A stretch of DNA of 64,000 nucleotides, taken from contig NZ_AUID01000003.1 in NCBI RefSeq assembly GCF_000423525.1, positions 1 through 64,000 on the forward strand, given 5' to 3'. Under the pieces are notes generated by a model that did not search any database, was not told the origin of the DNA, and saw only the letters and a list, made by a program, of their open reading frames with translations. This document shows, in pieces, positions 26,427 to 36,029 of the stretch. The stretch comes from Proteocatella sphenisci DSM 23131 (GTDB lineage: Bacteria; Bacillota; Clostridia; Peptostreptococcales; Filifactoraceae). Made by a program: the position numbers and the translations under genes. Position 1 is the stretch's first letter. Each line of letters starts with the position of its first letter.

Positions 26427-27112
26427 TATTTATCTCCCTTTCCATCGTTTTGATGGTAGTAATAGTAGTATGCATATTTTTTTGAATCTACGGGTACTTT
26501 GTTAAGCACTACACCAAGGATGTTTGCGCCTACTTTGGTCAGCGATTCTCTGGTCTTTTTTGCCATTTCTATATTAAGGTCTCCTGATGCGCACACAAGG
26601 ATAACCCCGTCTATATAGGTGGACATTATAACTGAATCAGTAACCGGTACCACTGGTGGAGCATCTATCATTACGTAATCATAGTCATCTTTGAGCATCT
26701 CTATGAATTTTTTCATCTTTTCTGATGAAAGCAGTTCTGATGGATTTTTGGGAATGTTTCCCGCTGTTATTACCGATATGTTGTTATAGTCTATTTTGTG
26801 AACGAATTTCTTATAGTCCTGGCCTTTTAGAAGTATATCTGTAAGGCCAGCGGCATTGCTAAGTTCAAAGAATTTGTGAATTCTGGGTTTTCTAAGATCA
26901 CAGTCTAGTATGAGCACTTTGTTTCCGTTATCTGCCATTGCGGCTGCCACATTGCACAGTGTAGTCGTTTTTCCTTCTCCTGCAGTGGCACTGGTACAAA
27001 GTATTGTCTTGAAGTTTTTGTCTATATTTGCAAACTCCAGATTGGTCCTTATTCCTCTGTAAGCCTCGGAAATGGGAGATTTTGGTAATTTTTTGAGTAT
27101 CAGTTCTTTCAT
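26426..27112 (-). CDS. cpsD: CpsD-type bacterial tyrosine kinase (BY-kinase)
   Basis: Walker A SATAGEGKTTTLCNVA at about 41, Walker A' LILDCDLRKPR at 68-77, Walker B VMIDAPPV at 147-154 and a C-terminal tyrosine cluster (Y213, Y215-219 in KKYAYYYYYHQ). These are all hallmarks of Firmicute BY-kinases that autophosphorylate and control polymer length and export. It needs the membrane activator CpsC encoded just upstream (4-base overlap) and is reversed by the CpsB just downstream. The N-terminal EAYRGIRTNLEFAN is the oligomerisation motif. Confidence 0.95.
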   Translation of the reverse strand: MKELILKKLPKSPISEAYRGIRTNLEFANIDKNFKTILCTSATAGEGKTTTLCNVAAAMADNGNKVLILDCDLRKPRIHKFFELSNAAGLTDILLKGQDYKKFVHKIDYNNISVITAGNIPKNPSELLSSEKMKKFIEMLKDDYDYVMIDAPPVVPVTDSVIMSTYIDGVILVCASGDLNIEMAKKTRESLTKVGANILGVVLNKVPVDSKKYAYYYYYHQNDGKGDK

Positions 27113-27819
27113 TTTGGCTCCCCCTGTTCATTTAAAACCATTGCATGATCTGGTATAAGACCAAGTATTGGCAGATCAAGGTATTTTTGAACATCATTTT
27201 CTGTTTTTATTGTGTTATCCATATATTCAAGAATAAAGGCAATAAAAACTCCTGCCATCAGGCCAAGTATCATGGATATGGCAAGGTTGAGGGCTGTATT
27301 TATGTTTATCGGCTTATCTATAGCTATAGCCTTGTCTATGGTCTCTACGTTATTTACCTTAAGTATTCTCATTACTTCTTTTACAAAAACGCCTGATATT
27401 TTGTTTGCTATTATTGCTGCATTTTTGGGATCTTCATCCTCCACTGATATCTTGAGGATTTCTGTACCGCCTAATTGCTGGGCTGTGGTTTTTTGGAGCA
27501 ATTGCTCATAAGTCATGTCCAGTTTAAGGGTTTTTATAGTCTGCTCTAGTACTATCCTTGATTTGACTATTTCTCCATAAGTAACAACAAGCTTCTGGCT
27601 AAGGTTTATACTTCCCAGGTCAAGGCTTGAGGCTATGTCTGTCATGTTCTTTGCTCCATTTACCATCATAGTTGTCTCGGACTTGTATAATGGCGTTATC
27701 ATAAACACGCTGTATATCCCACCTGCCAGAGTACATACCACTGTCAGTATTATAATCAATAGCTTTCTTTTTAATAGAATCTCGAGGAGCTCCCGCAATT
27801 CTATGATTTCTTCATTCAT
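27109..27819 (-). CDS. cpsC: CpsC-type chain length determinant and kinase activator
   Basis: Wzz/YveK-family protein of 236 residues with two membrane helices (about 17-38 and 178-200) and an extracellular part between. The N-terminal IIELRELLEILLKRKLLIII and IDKPININTALNLAISMILG are typical. The C-terminal cytoplasmic tail activates the CpsD kinase. It begins the CpsC-D-B set. A longer second Wzz-like protein is encoded at 31045-32079. Confidence 0.92.
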   Translation of the reverse strand: MNEEIIELRELLEILLKRKLLIIILTVVCTLAGGIYSVFMITPLYKSETTMMVNGAKNMTDIASSLDLGSINLSQKLVVTYGEIVKSRIVLEQTIKTLKLDMTYEQLLQKTTAQQLGGTEILKISVEDEDPKNAAIIANKISGVFVKEVMRILKVNNVETIDKAIAIDKPININTALNLAISMILGLMAGVFIAFILEYMDNTIKTENDVQKYLDLPILGLIPDHAMVLNEQGEPK

Positions 27820-27846
27820 AATGCCTCCGGTTATGTCCTTAAATGA

Positions 27847-28881
27847 CTATTTTTTAAGATCAAAATATTTGTTGAGATTATCCAGGTCTTTGGCTGGAAT
27901 GTTTCCTGTTATTGCATTTTTGAATGCGTTGTATTCAGCTGTACTCATTTGAGATATTTTTGATTTTGCATTCTCAACGTCTGAGTCTATTGAATAGTTG
28001 TTATTGGCAATATATTTTGAAAGTGAAGATGAGATTGCCTCAGCTGTCTGTTTTTGAAGATTTGTAGTCAATTTTGGCTGTACCGAACTTTTAAGTTCCT
28101 CTACTACAGAGTTTAGGCTTTCTTTAACCTGCTGCGCTGATGGCAGCTTAGATCCTCCACCTCCTGATGATGAACCTCCGCCTGTTGATGAACTTGTGCC
28201 CGTTGAAGGCGTTCCTGTTGAAGGCGTTCCTGTTGAAGGTGTGCCGGCTGGATCAGTTTTTCCAGTTTCTTTGCCTGCTTCTTTTTGGATTCCTGAAACT
28301 ATCCTGTCCAGAATAACTATGCATTCTGCCCTTGTCACAGGTTTCTTTGGTCCAAAGGTTCCGTCCTCATACCCTCCCATGATGCCATTTGACACGACTC
28401 TCATTACTGAGTCTGCCGCCCATGGAGATACTTTGCTTAAATCTTTTATAGTAACGCTTTTTGCGCTGTTTTCAAGTTTATATATATTGTTAAGTATTGC
28501 TGCCGCCTGTTCTCTTGTTACAGGAAGGTTTGGACCAAATGTTCCATCTGGAAATCCGCCAATATAACCGGCTTTTGTGGCAGCCTTTATCTCACCGTAT
28601 GCCCAGTGTGAGCTGTTTAGATCTTTGAACTGTGAATCTTGTTGATCTGTAAATCCGTTTATTTTGTTTACTATAGCCACAAATTCTGCTCTTGAAATAT
28701 TTGAGGCCGGTTTGAATGTTCCGTCTGGAAATCCGCCAACATAGTTTTTTTCTGACATTCTACTTATAGATGCCGCCGCCCAGTTTGAATCCTTTACATC
28801 ATTGAATCCATTCGCATATATGCTTGATGTCCCCGTAAGCATAAGTGCCAAAGTTAACCCCAATACCCTCTTCTTGTACAT
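27847..28881 (-). CDS. SLH-domain cell-wall anchored protein, 344 residues
   Basis: Signal peptide MYKKRVLGLTLALMLTGTSS is followed by three S-layer homology modules at about 28-70, 88-130 and 150-195, each with the GGFPDGTFKP or GGYEDGTFGP motif. SLH modules bind pyruvylated cell-wall polymer. Next come a Thr/Pro/Ser/Gly linker containing GTPSTGTPST repeats and a Gly-Ser stretch, then an alpha-helical domain of about 95 residues with no recognised family. GGAGG 5 bases upstream sets the ATG. It is the first gene before cpsC, so exported anchor and polymer regulator may be co-expressed. Confidence 0.9.
   Translation of the reverse strand: MYKKRVLGLTLALMLTGTSSIYANGFNDVKDSNWAAASISRMSEKNYVGGFPDGTFKPASNISRAEFVAIVNKINGFTDQQDSQFKDLNSSHWAYGEIKAATKAGYIGGFPDGTFGPNLPVTREQAAAILNNIYKLENSAKSVTIKDLSKVSPWAADSVMRVVSNGIMGGYEDGTFGPKKPVTRAECIVILDRIVSGIQKEAGKETGKTDPAGTPSTGTPSTGTPSTGTSSSTGGGSSSGGGGSKLPSAQQVKESLNSVVEELKSSVQPKLTTNLQKQTAEAISSSLSKYIANNNYSIDSDVENAKSKISQMSTAEYNAFKNAITGNIPAKDLDNLNKYFDLKK
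28199..28243 (-). repeat. 15-bp tandem repeat in the SLH protein linker
   Basis: Three head-to-tail 15-base units (cccgttgaaggcgtt, cctgttgaaggcgtt, cctgttgaaggtgtg on the plus strand) encode repeated Gly-Thr-Pro-Ser-Thr. In-frame units of this size can gain or lose copies by slippage and so vary the linker length. Confidence 0.8.
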
Positions 28882-28901
28882 GCAGTCCTCCGCTTTAAAA
28901 T

Positions 28902-28928
28902 CCAGGAGCCTTTTTTCAAAGGCCCTGG
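28902..28928 (-). terminator. Terminator-like hairpin between the two SLH genes
   Basis: Minus-strand CCAGGGCCTTT pairs with AAAGGCTCCTGG (one bulged T) and is followed by ATTTT. It ends the upstream SLH gene, probably with read-through because no clear promoter fits before the next start at 28881. Confidence 0.6.
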
Positions 28929-28962
28929 TTATATGTTGATATAAATTTTATTGATATTCTTA

Positions 28963-30810
28963 TTATTTTACTATCTTTAGTGAAAGCGTAGTTTTTGAAC
29001 CAGTAAGCCCAATCTTTACTACTTCTTTTCCTGTAGCATCAGCAAATGTAACTTCTTTAAGTTTAGAATCTATAGTAGATACTGCACTTGCTATTGCTCT
29101 TTCAGCTACTGAAAGTTCAGTTCCCATTACACTCACGCTTATTTTCGCTGGTATAGCTTCACCTTGGAACAGAATTGCAAGGTCTGAAAGTATTGAATCA
29201 ATTCCTGCTTCAACAAGTTTTTTTGTAAGAAGATTCATGTTGTTTTCAACATTGTCTTTAGCCGCTATTTTTCCTACATAACCTGCAACAACACTATTTT
29301 TATTGAATACTTTTAGTGTAGTAGCACCTTTGTAATCTTGGATAGCAGAGTCTAGTACTTTTACATATTTGTCGCCTTTAGCATTTTCTAGATTAAGAAT
29401 GTCTTTTACTGTAGGCATCGCCTGATTGATAGAATCGTCGCTAACAGGTATTGCTTTGTAAACCTCGCTTACTACTGCAAAGCTCATTTTTGTATTCTCT
29501 TTGAAGTCTTTTTTCATTATGCTTATAGGAGTAGTTCCGCTTTTATCAGTTTTTGATACTACAAAGTTATATTTGTATGTGTTGTATGATGGAGCTGTCC
29601 CACCGCCGCTGCTGCTTCCGCCGCCACCGCCGCCTGCTATTGAATCTTTTTTGATGCCATCAGTCGTTACAGATCCTGATGTATTTCCTGCTACTGCTTG
29701 TTTGTTTATAACTGTACCTGTTACGTCTTTAGCTACTGTGAATTTTGTTCCTACGATGTTAAATGTTACACCGTCTGCTCCTATTGTAGCTTTTTCAACA
29801 GTTCCTTCTCCAGATATAACCGCTTGCTTAGCTTCTGGCTTTAATGTAAGAAGTGTTACATTTGAGCCTTTACCTACAGATATCTTTGCGTTTGGAACTC
29901 TGATCTCGATCTCTCCTATGAAAGATCCTGTCTCAGCAACTTTTGCTCTTTTTTCTTTCGCCTGAGGCTGAACAGTAGTTTTTATTTCTAATGATGTATT
30001 TTCACCCATTACTACTACTTTTTTTGCTCTAACGTTTTCAAGAGTGATAACGCCTTCGCCTTCAGTTGGAGCAACCCATAGAGTGTCTACAGTTTTTCCA
30101 CTGATTGTTTCGCCATGGCTCTTTACTAGAATATCATTTGCTCCAAGAACTATTCCACCGTTTTGAGATGCTTCTCTATCCTTGATAGTTCTGTTCGCAA
30201 CTGCCGCCATTGTAGCTCTTATAACATTTTCTGATGGTCTTATAGTTCCATCTTCGTATCCGCCAAAAAGCCCTTTTTCTACTGCTGCAGCCATATCAGA
30301 TTTTAATGAAGCTGATATTTTTGCATTGTCTTTGAATTTATCAAGCGCACTATTGTTTTTTGAATTAAGCTCCATTGCCTGAACAAGCATTGATGAAAGC
30401 TGCTCTCTTGTAGCTGATGCATTTGGATTTAATTTTTCTCCAGGTGCAACTTTTGCAAGATATCCGTTTTCAACAGCTATTGCTATCTCATTTGAGTACC
30501 ATGCATTCTTTTTAACGTCTGTGTATGTTATTGCTGATACATTTCCGTTTCCTTCAAGCTTGAGAGATTTGTTGATAAGCTTTATTGACTCAGCTATCGT
30601 AACTGACTGCTGTGGTCTCATAGTATTATCTGGGTATCCCCCCATTATGCCTTTCTCTGTCATGCTAGTCAAATCACTTACCGCCCAGTGACCCGATATA
30701 TCAGAGAATCGATCCAATACCTTGCTGTCTGCAAATGCAGGTGTAGCTGTGCTAAGTACTAATGCTGCAGATGCTACAAGAGCTACTGCTCTGTTAAAAT
30801 GTTTTTTCAT
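28963..30810 (-). CDS. SLH-domain surface protein with Gly-rich linker, 615 residues
   Basis: Signal peptide MKKHFNRAVALVASAALVLS ends near TPAFA. Three SLH-type modules follow, with GGYPDNTMRPQQSVTIAESI, TYTDVKKNAWYSNEIAIAV and GGYEDGTIRPSENV. A beta-rich central region (about 220-390), a GGGGGGSSSGGG spacer near residue 395 and a C-terminal domain of unknown family complete it. The ATG at 30808-30810 has AGGGGAACAA; an upstream TTG at 30825 overlaps that site and is rejected. Flanked by a terminator on each side, so it may form its own unit. Likely an S-layer or S-layer-associated protein. Confidence 0.9.
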   Translation of the reverse strand: MKKHFNRAVALVASAALVLSTATPAFADSKVLDRFSDISGHWAVSDLTSMTEKGIMGGYPDNTMRPQQSVTIAESIKLINKSLKLEGNGNVSAITYTDVKKNAWYSNEIAIAVENGYLAKVAPGEKLNPNASATREQLSSMLVQAMELNSKNNSALDKFKDNAKISASLKSDMAAAVEKGLFGGYEDGTIRPSENVIRATMAAVANRTIKDREASQNGGIVLGANDILVKSHGETISGKTVDTLWVAPTEGEGVITLENVRAKKVVVMGENTSLEIKTTVQPQAKEKRAKVAETGSFIGEIEIRVPNAKISVGKGSNVTLLTLKPEAKQAVISGEGTVEKATIGADGVTFNIVGTKFTVAKDVTGTVINKQAVAGNTSGSVTTDGIKKDSIAGGGGGGSSSGGGTAPSYNTYKYNFVVSKTDKSGTTPISIMKKDFKENTKMSFAVVSEVYKAIPVSDDSINQAMPTVKDILNLENAKGDKYVKVLDSAIQDYKGATTLKVFNKNSVVAGYVGKIAAKDNVENNMNLLTKKLVEAGIDSILSDLAILFQGEAIPAKISVSVMGTELSVAERAIASAVSTIDSKLKEVTFADATGKEVVKIGLTGSKTTLSLKIVK

Positions 30811-30851
30811 TTGTTCCCCTTCCAAATTTTAAGTTTTTTTGCCCCAAAATC

Positions 30852-30857
30852 ATTATA
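30852..30857 (-). promoter_or_regulatory. Possible -10 box upstream of the SLH gene
   Basis: TATAAT on the minus strand lies 42 bases above the start codon at 30810. No good -35 is at the right distance, so it is a weak proposal. The rest of 30860-30990 is very AT-rich and shows no other element I can support. Confidence 0.3.
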
Positions 30858-30983
30858 AATGAAATACCCCTCTATATGATTTTACGCAATATTACAATAT
30901 TATCACAAAAGTTTAGTTATTTCAATAAGTTTAGATAGTTTTTCATTAAATTAAATTATAAGTTTTTATTTATAAAGTAAATA

Positions 30984-31029
30984 AGCAAAAAGGCGGGATT
31001 AAAGAACTTTAACATTCTTCAATCCCGCC
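30984..31029 (-). terminator. Strong terminator after the second Wzz-like gene
   Basis: Minus-strand GGCGGGATTGAAGAA pairs with TTCTTTAATCCCGCC (15 pairs, one G-T) and is followed by TTTTTGCTTATTT. It lies 15 bases after the stop of the gene at 31045. Confidence 0.85.
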
Positions 31030-31044
31030 ACTATAAAACTGGGT

Positions 31045-32079
31045 TTAGTAACTATTTTTATTTTTGTGTTCCACAATATACTGTCTTAAAAATACATAAA
31101 ACACTCCCGCCATTAGGCCAAGTACAAGGCCTATAGCCAAATTCATCATAGTGTTGGGTCCTGATTTTGATAGCGGAAGTCTTGGATTTGAAAGCAGCTG
31201 GATATTTTGTGCCACAAAGTCGAAATTTTTGGACTCAAGTTTTGTCTCGTCTCCAGTTTCGTTGTATGCATCTATCTTTATATTCATATCCTCTATTTCT
31301 TCAAGATACTTTTCATAAAGTATATTATCTTCTAGAAGTTGATTTATCTGCTGTTCTTTTTCAATTACGGTTGTGCTGGCTCCTGCATATCCAAGTGCTT
31401 CTCCTAGTGCTACATAGTCTATTGCACCGTATTTATTGCTACTTTTTATACTAGAATTAATATTATCCGTTACTTTTTGTAGAGTTTTGCGGTCACTTTC
31501 AAGTGATTTTCCAAGGTTTGATATCTGATTCTGATTCTGTTCTATCTTTACATTGAATGTATTTTCAAAGGTTGATAGCGCCCTTGTCTTGAGTACTATA
31601 TCCAGATATTCATAGTAATTTTGATATGCCGTCTGAGCAAGTTTTACTGCTTCTTCCGGAGAATTTGCTGAAACTGATATATTCGCAATATTAGATTCTT
31701 TTGTAGGAAGTGTGAATTTAGATCTCATAGAACTAAGATTCACCCCTTCGTATCCCATGTCATCTGATGTTTTTTGCATTACAGTCTGCTCAGTAAAAAG
31801 ATTTATATACTCCAAATTGTTTTCAATAGGCATTGTAATATCGCCATATTTTGTATTCATTATTTCTGGCATATTTATTGATATATTAAGGTTTGTCTCA
31901 TAAACAGGTTTGATGATGAACACGGAAAGTAGCAGGGCAACAAGTCCAAATACGGCTGTAGTAACAATTATTGTCTTTTTGTTTTTCCATAATATCATCA
32001 TGAGCTCCCACAGCTCTATTTCGTCATCGTAGCGTGTTAAGTCTGTGTTTAAGTTTTGATCCATGAAATTATCCACCAT
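31045..32079 (-). CDS. Second Wzz/YveK-type chain length protein
   Basis: Two membrane helices (about 36-57 and 307-328) flank a long extracytoplasmic region with coiled-coil character (NQNQISNLGKSLESDRKTLQ). The N-terminus DDEIELWELMMILWKNKKTI is the classical Wzz entry. It is 344 residues, longer than the CpsC at 27109, and lies after the second pglF (5 bases). The start is uncertain: ATG at 32079 is only 2 bases from GGA; GTG at 32076 or ATG at 32064 (after GGTGG) fit better. Together with the polymerase at 33985 it suggests a second polymer system. Confidence 0.85.
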   Translation of the reverse strand: MVDNFMDQNLNTDLTRYDDEIELWELMMILWKNKKTIIVTTAVFGLVALLLSVFIIKPVYETNLNISINMPEIMNTKYGDITMPIENNLEYINLFTEQTVMQKTSDDMGYEGVNLSSMRSKFTLPTKESNIANISVSANSPEEAVKLAQTAYQNYYEYLDIVLKTRALSTFENTFNVKIEQNQNQISNLGKSLESDRKTLQKVTDNINSSIKSSNKYGAIDYVALGEALGYAGASTTVIEKEQQINQLLEDNILYEKYLEEIEDMNIKIDAYNETGDETKLESKNFDFVAQNIQLLSNPRLPLSKSGPNTMMNLAIGLVLGLMAGVFYVFLRQYIVEHKNKNSY

Positions 32080-32084
32080 TTCCT

Positions 32085-33995
32085 TTATTCTGAAGGTTTG
32101 AATGTGTCCACAAGCAATCTAAGCTGCTCTATTATATTACTACTGCTATAAGAATATCTATTCTTCTCCATGTTATCTATCCAGTCAAAGAGCTGTTCTT
32201 TGTCTATTGTTCCAGGTTTTCCGATAAATATTTTTTCACTTGATGTAAGTGAAAGCCCTTCTTCTGACATCAAAAGTTCTTCATAAAGCTTTTCTCCAGG
32301 CCTAAGACCTGTAAACTCTATATCTATATCTCTTCCCAGCATAAGTCCTGAAAGTCTTATTATATTCTTTGCAAGATCTACTATCTTTACGGGTTCTCCC
32401 ATATCAAGAACGAATATCTCGCCACCTTTTGCCATCCCTCCCGCATTTAGCACGAGTGACACTGCTTCGGGAATAGTCATAAAGTACCTTATTATGTCGG
32501 GATGAGTAACAGTAACCGGCCCACCTTTTTCTATCTGTTTTCTGAAAAGTGGTATAACCGATCCATTGCTCCCAAGCACATTTCCAAATCTTACCGCCGA
32601 ATAGACCGTATGGTCCGATATGTCATTCATGGCTTGAACTACCATTTCACAGACTCTCTTGGTTGCACCCATTACATTTGTAGGATTGACTGCCTTATCT
32701 GTGGAGACAAGTATCATTTTGTCAACTTTGTACTTGTTGCAAAGCTTGGCAACGTTGTATGTTCCTGATACATTGTTTGCTACCGCTTGATCTGGATTGT
32801 GTTCCATGAGTGGTACATGTTTGTGAGCCGCAGCATGAAACACTACGTCTATTTTACCATATTTATCAATAAAATTACAGAAAAACTTATCGAGTGAATC
32901 ATATTCCCTTACAGTAATTATCTCTACCTGAGGAGTAAATCCATAATCTCTCTTAAGCTCTTGCTCTATTTCGTATGCATTATTTTCATAATTATCTACT
33001 ATAACAAGTCTATTCGCTCCAAAAGTCACTACTTGCCTGCAGATTTCAGACCCAATGGATCCTCCTCCACCTGTTACAAGTATGTTCTTCCCAGAAATGT
33101 AAGACGCTATATCTACTTCACTTACTTTTATGCTGTCTCTTGCCAATAGATCTTCTATATCTATATTTCTTAGCCTTCCAATGAGTTCGATATTTCTTTC
33201 ATAATCTTCAGCTGCAAGCATTACCGGTATGCCTGGAAGTATCTTTATCTTACAGCTTGTATTGGAGCATTGCTCAACTATCCTCTTTTTGTCAGATGAG
33301 TTCATACTTGGGACAGCTATTATTATAGTCTCTATTGCAGATGTCTCCACAATATGTTCAATATCTGCAACTGGGCCTCTTATGTCCACTCCATAAATGG
33401 TCCTGCCGATTTTCTGGGGGTTGTCATCAACAAAACATACCGGATCATATCTTAGGCTCCTGTTGTTTCTTATCTCCCTTAGTAGCTGAACGCCTGCGTC
33501 CCCAGCCCCAACAATGGCAAGTCTGTTATTCTTGTTTTCCTTATTAATATCTGTTTTATTTCTTGAAATTTCAACATGGTTTTGATGTGCTTTTCGGCGT
33601 TCTTTTTGAATTACAATTTTATAGATAATCCTGCTTGCTATAACAAGTCCCATTATTATTACCGGAGCTACAATCTGTATCCTTATAGGGACATTATAAC
33701 CTGCTATTTCTCCAGCGACTACAAATATAGCTCCTGCCACCATCGAAGAAATTGCACACTTCTGATACTCTGAGGCATCCGCATATCGCCACATCTGTTC
33801 ATATATATGTGTGAAATAAAATGTCGCCGAATATATTACTGCAAGTATGAAGAAGCTCTGTTTAAAAGTATAGGTGTAGCTTGCGACTTGGTCCGCACTC
33901 AGTGTAATCAGAAATGCTGCAAAATAACCAATTACCGCAAGCAGTACATCTATAAGCATCAGTGTATTTCGTCTGTTGAAAATCTTATTTTTCAT
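32085..33995 (-). CDS. pglF2: UDP-GlcNAc 4,6-dehydratase, membrane-bound retaining type, copy 2
   Basis: Same architecture as the enzyme at 23125-25053: four N-terminal helices, LAIVGAGDAGVQLLREIRNN, ILVTGGGGSIGSEICRQVV and TDKAVNPTNVMGATKRVCEM. The two agree over almost all catalytic regions and differ mainly in the membrane part. I chose ATG 33993-33995 (MKNKIFNRRNTLM, matching MNTRQKIFSRRSTLM of the paralogue) with AGAGGA 8 bases upstream; an upstream ATG at 34028 is poor. Its start overlaps the end of the polymerase gene by 11 bases. No aminotransferase accompanies this copy, so it may feed the same PglE or another sugar. Confidence 0.9.
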   Translation of the reverse strand: MKNKIFNRRNTLMLIDVLLAVIGYFAAFLITLSADQVASYTYTFKQSFFILAVIYSATFYFTHIYEQMWRYADASEYQKCAISSMVAGAIFVVAGEIAGYNVPIRIQIVAPVIIMGLVIASRIIYKIVIQKERRKAHQNHVEISRNKTDINKENKNNRLAIVGAGDAGVQLLREIRNNRSLRYDPVCFVDDNPQKIGRTIYGVDIRGPVADIEHIVETSAIETIIIAVPSMNSSDKKRIVEQCSNTSCKIKILPGIPVMLAAEDYERNIELIGRLRNIDIEDLLARDSIKVSEVDIASYISGKNILVTGGGGSIGSEICRQVVTFGANRLVIVDNYENNAYEIEQELKRDYGFTPQVEIITVREYDSLDKFFCNFIDKYGKIDVVFHAAAHKHVPLMEHNPDQAVANNVSGTYNVAKLCNKYKVDKMILVSTDKAVNPTNVMGATKRVCEMVVQAMNDISDHTVYSAVRFGNVLGSNGSVIPLFRKQIEKGGPVTVTHPDIIRYFMTIPEAVSLVLNAGGMAKGGEIFVLDMGEPVKIVDLAKNIIRLSGLMLGRDIDIEFTGLRPGEKLYEELLMSEEGLSLTSSEKIFIGKPGTIDKEQLFDWIDNMEKNRYSYSSSNIIEQLRLLVDTFKPSE

Positions 33996-35892
33996 ATTTA
34001 AATTCCTCTGAAACTTCGGCATTTTCATGCTTATCTATATAGTTAAGCGCGTATCCAGCAGCAATAATTACCCAAAATACCGGCGTTATAACTGGTACAG
34101 AGTCATTAAATATACCAGTCGCAAGGTATGCTACTACTGCGCCAAAGCATGCCATTTTATAGTAATATGCTTTAGTTTTATTTTTAGATTTTATTATATT
34201 TTTAAATGAAGATACGACATAAGCAAACCACAGCACAAGTGCAGCCAAAAGACCTGTTAAACCACTGTTAACTGCATATAACAGATACATGTTATGCGGT
34301 TTGTCTGTTATCATACCTATATTTCCACCATACGCATGTATCTTTGCAAGCATATCATGCTGAGGAAAATCGAGAATAAAGGTGTCTGGTCCATAACCAA
34401 AAATAGGTTTGTTTAAAATAAGAGGAAGGGTCCGTGACCAGATATACCCTCTGTTAGAACCAATGCTTTCTTTCCCTTCGAATCCAATGTGTGGAGCTGG
34501 CCCCCATTCATATACATTGGATCTATGGTCTATCATTTCTATGCCTTCTCCTGCATACCATTCAAAAATAAAATAGATTTGACTATTGTAAGTGATTCCA
34601 GTTTGCACATGGTGTTCCTCTGAATCTTTGGAGACGTTAAAACCTATCAATTCAAAAGGTGCCTTAAGCATATATTTTTTAGACTCAGCATCATAGCTTG
34701 CAAGCATATCATTTCCATTTTCATCTCTTAACTCCAACATCCCTTGGCTATTGAAAGTCGTAGATATGGTTCCAAACTGAGTGTCAATTTCTGCTGTATC
34801 TTGAGAAAATTTAATATCCTTTATTGCAAAACCATAGGATGGGTCATGTACATAAGCAGAATCTCTGGTAAACAGGGATCTAGCATCATTGGCTGTATTT
34901 TTGATGTCATTCACAAAAGAACCTTGCGTTGCAATATTTACGGATAACGATATTATAATTACCGCCATTAAAACTGCAATCAGTGTTTTTGGGCTCTTTA
35001 TAATATTTTTGATATTCACCGCAGTAATCGCTAAAATGCCTGCTGCAACTCCAACCATGCCTGCCTGTGAGCCCGATTTCACTAACACAAAGATGGTAAC
35101 AAGCGCTATTATTATACTTGCTATTCTTATCTTTATGTCTTCCTTTTTTGAAGTTGCCAAGACAGTAAAAAACAATATTACCATACTTGCATAACTACCC
35201 ACATAATTTTGATTCATAAGCGTAAGATATACAGTTTTTCCTGTGTCGATTTTTTCAAGTGCATCGTATCTTGATGCTGGAATAATTAACCTTCTTACAA
35301 ACTCTGTATTGACAATGTTTTTACCTATAGCCTGGGACACCCCAATTATGGCCATTCCAGTAGCAAGAACTATCATTGCCCACTTTATATATTTAAAATC
35401 CTCCACCTTTCTTACAGAAAGATATGTGTATATAAATATAATCGCATAACAAATATGAATAATAAGACCTTCGTGCCTTTCGGGAGCTCCCCATATTGCA
35501 GTATCTTTATAATCTGAAAACAGCGTACTTATTAGAAGGCTTAACATTAGCGCTCCCATCGAGCTATATATCACCTTTGAAATTCCATCTTTTTTTATGG
35601 TATCTTTTTTGAATGTAAGATACATAATTACAAGCATTCCCAGCGATATAATCATTGTCGCAATGGTCTTTCCATATGTATAAAGATCAGACTCAACATT
35701 TGACGACCATACCTTGCCCATAGAATAATCGAGAGGATTTGACATCAGTCTTAGTATAAAAGGCACCATTGCTATAATTAGAATTATTGGCATCATTTCT
35801 ATTAAATTAAAATACTTGTTATTTTTCAAACTCACTATTACAGCCACGTCTTTATTTTTTGCTTTCTTTGCTATGTTCTTTTTTTTACTCAT
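33985..35892 (-). CDS. O-antigen ligase/polymerase family protein, 635 residues
   Basis: About 10-12 membrane helices with a large hydrophilic extracytoplasmic domain at roughly 325-480. The Wzy_C/WaaL signature is present as GYGPDTFILDFPQHD and TDKPHNMYLLYAVNSGLTGL. Lipid-linked glycan ligases and polymerases share this fold. The basic start (MSKKKNIAKKAKNKD) sits in the cytoplasm. It is first in the unit with pglF2 and the Wzz-like gene. Transfer of glycans to a surface protein, polymerisation of a second capsule, or both are possible. Confidence 0.85.
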   Translation of the reverse strand: MSKKKNIAKKAKNKDVAVIVSLKNNKYFNLIEMMPIILIIAMVPFILRLMSNPLDYSMGKVWSSNVESDLYTYGKTIATMIISLGMLVIMYLTFKKDTIKKDGISKVIYSSMGALMLSLLISTLFSDYKDTAIWGAPERHEGLIIHICYAIIFIYTYLSVRKVEDFKYIKWAMIVLATGMAIIGVSQAIGKNIVNTEFVRRLIIPASRYDALEKIDTGKTVYLTLMNQNYVGSYASMVILFFTVLATSKKEDIKIRIASIIIALVTIFVLVKSGSQAGMVGVAAGILAITAVNIKNIIKSPKTLIAVLMAVIIISLSVNIATQGSFVNDIKNTANDARSLFTRDSAYVHDPSYGFAIKDIKFSQDTAEIDTQFGTISTTFNSQGMLELRDENGNDMLASYDAESKKYMLKAPFELIGFNVSKDSEEHHVQTGITYNSQIYFIFEWYAGEGIEMIDHRSNVYEWGPAPHIGFEGKESIGSNRGYIWSRTLPLILNKPIFGYGPDTFILDFPQHDMLAKIHAYGGNIGMITDKPHNMYLLYAVNSGLTGLLAALVLWFAYVVSSFKNIIKSKNKTKAYYYKMACFGAVVAYLATGIFNDSVPVITPVFWVIIAAGYALNYIDKHENAEVSEEFKYEK

Positions 35893-35976
35893 TTAAACTC
35901 TCCCTATTTATATTTTACCTACCCAAATATTATATCTTATAATATATTTAGTGTCCAGTTTTAAGAGTATATATGT

Positions 35977-35999
35977 AAAAAAAGAAGCCCGAAGGCTTC
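35977..35999 (-). terminator. Terminator after the stalk-domain protein at 36030
   Basis: Minus-strand GAAGCC, loop TTCG, GGCTTC, then seven T. A stable UUCG tetraloop closes it. It isolates the upstream surface-protein gene from the polymerase unit. Confidence 0.88.
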
Positions 36000-36029
36000 C
36001 TTTCTTTAAGATTTATTATGTTTATATAA

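Noticed and set aside
28199-28243. Short regular repeats as CRISPR array
   Set aside because: 15-bp head-to-tail units without spacers lie in frame in an SLH protein and encode a Gly-Thr-Pro-Ser linker.
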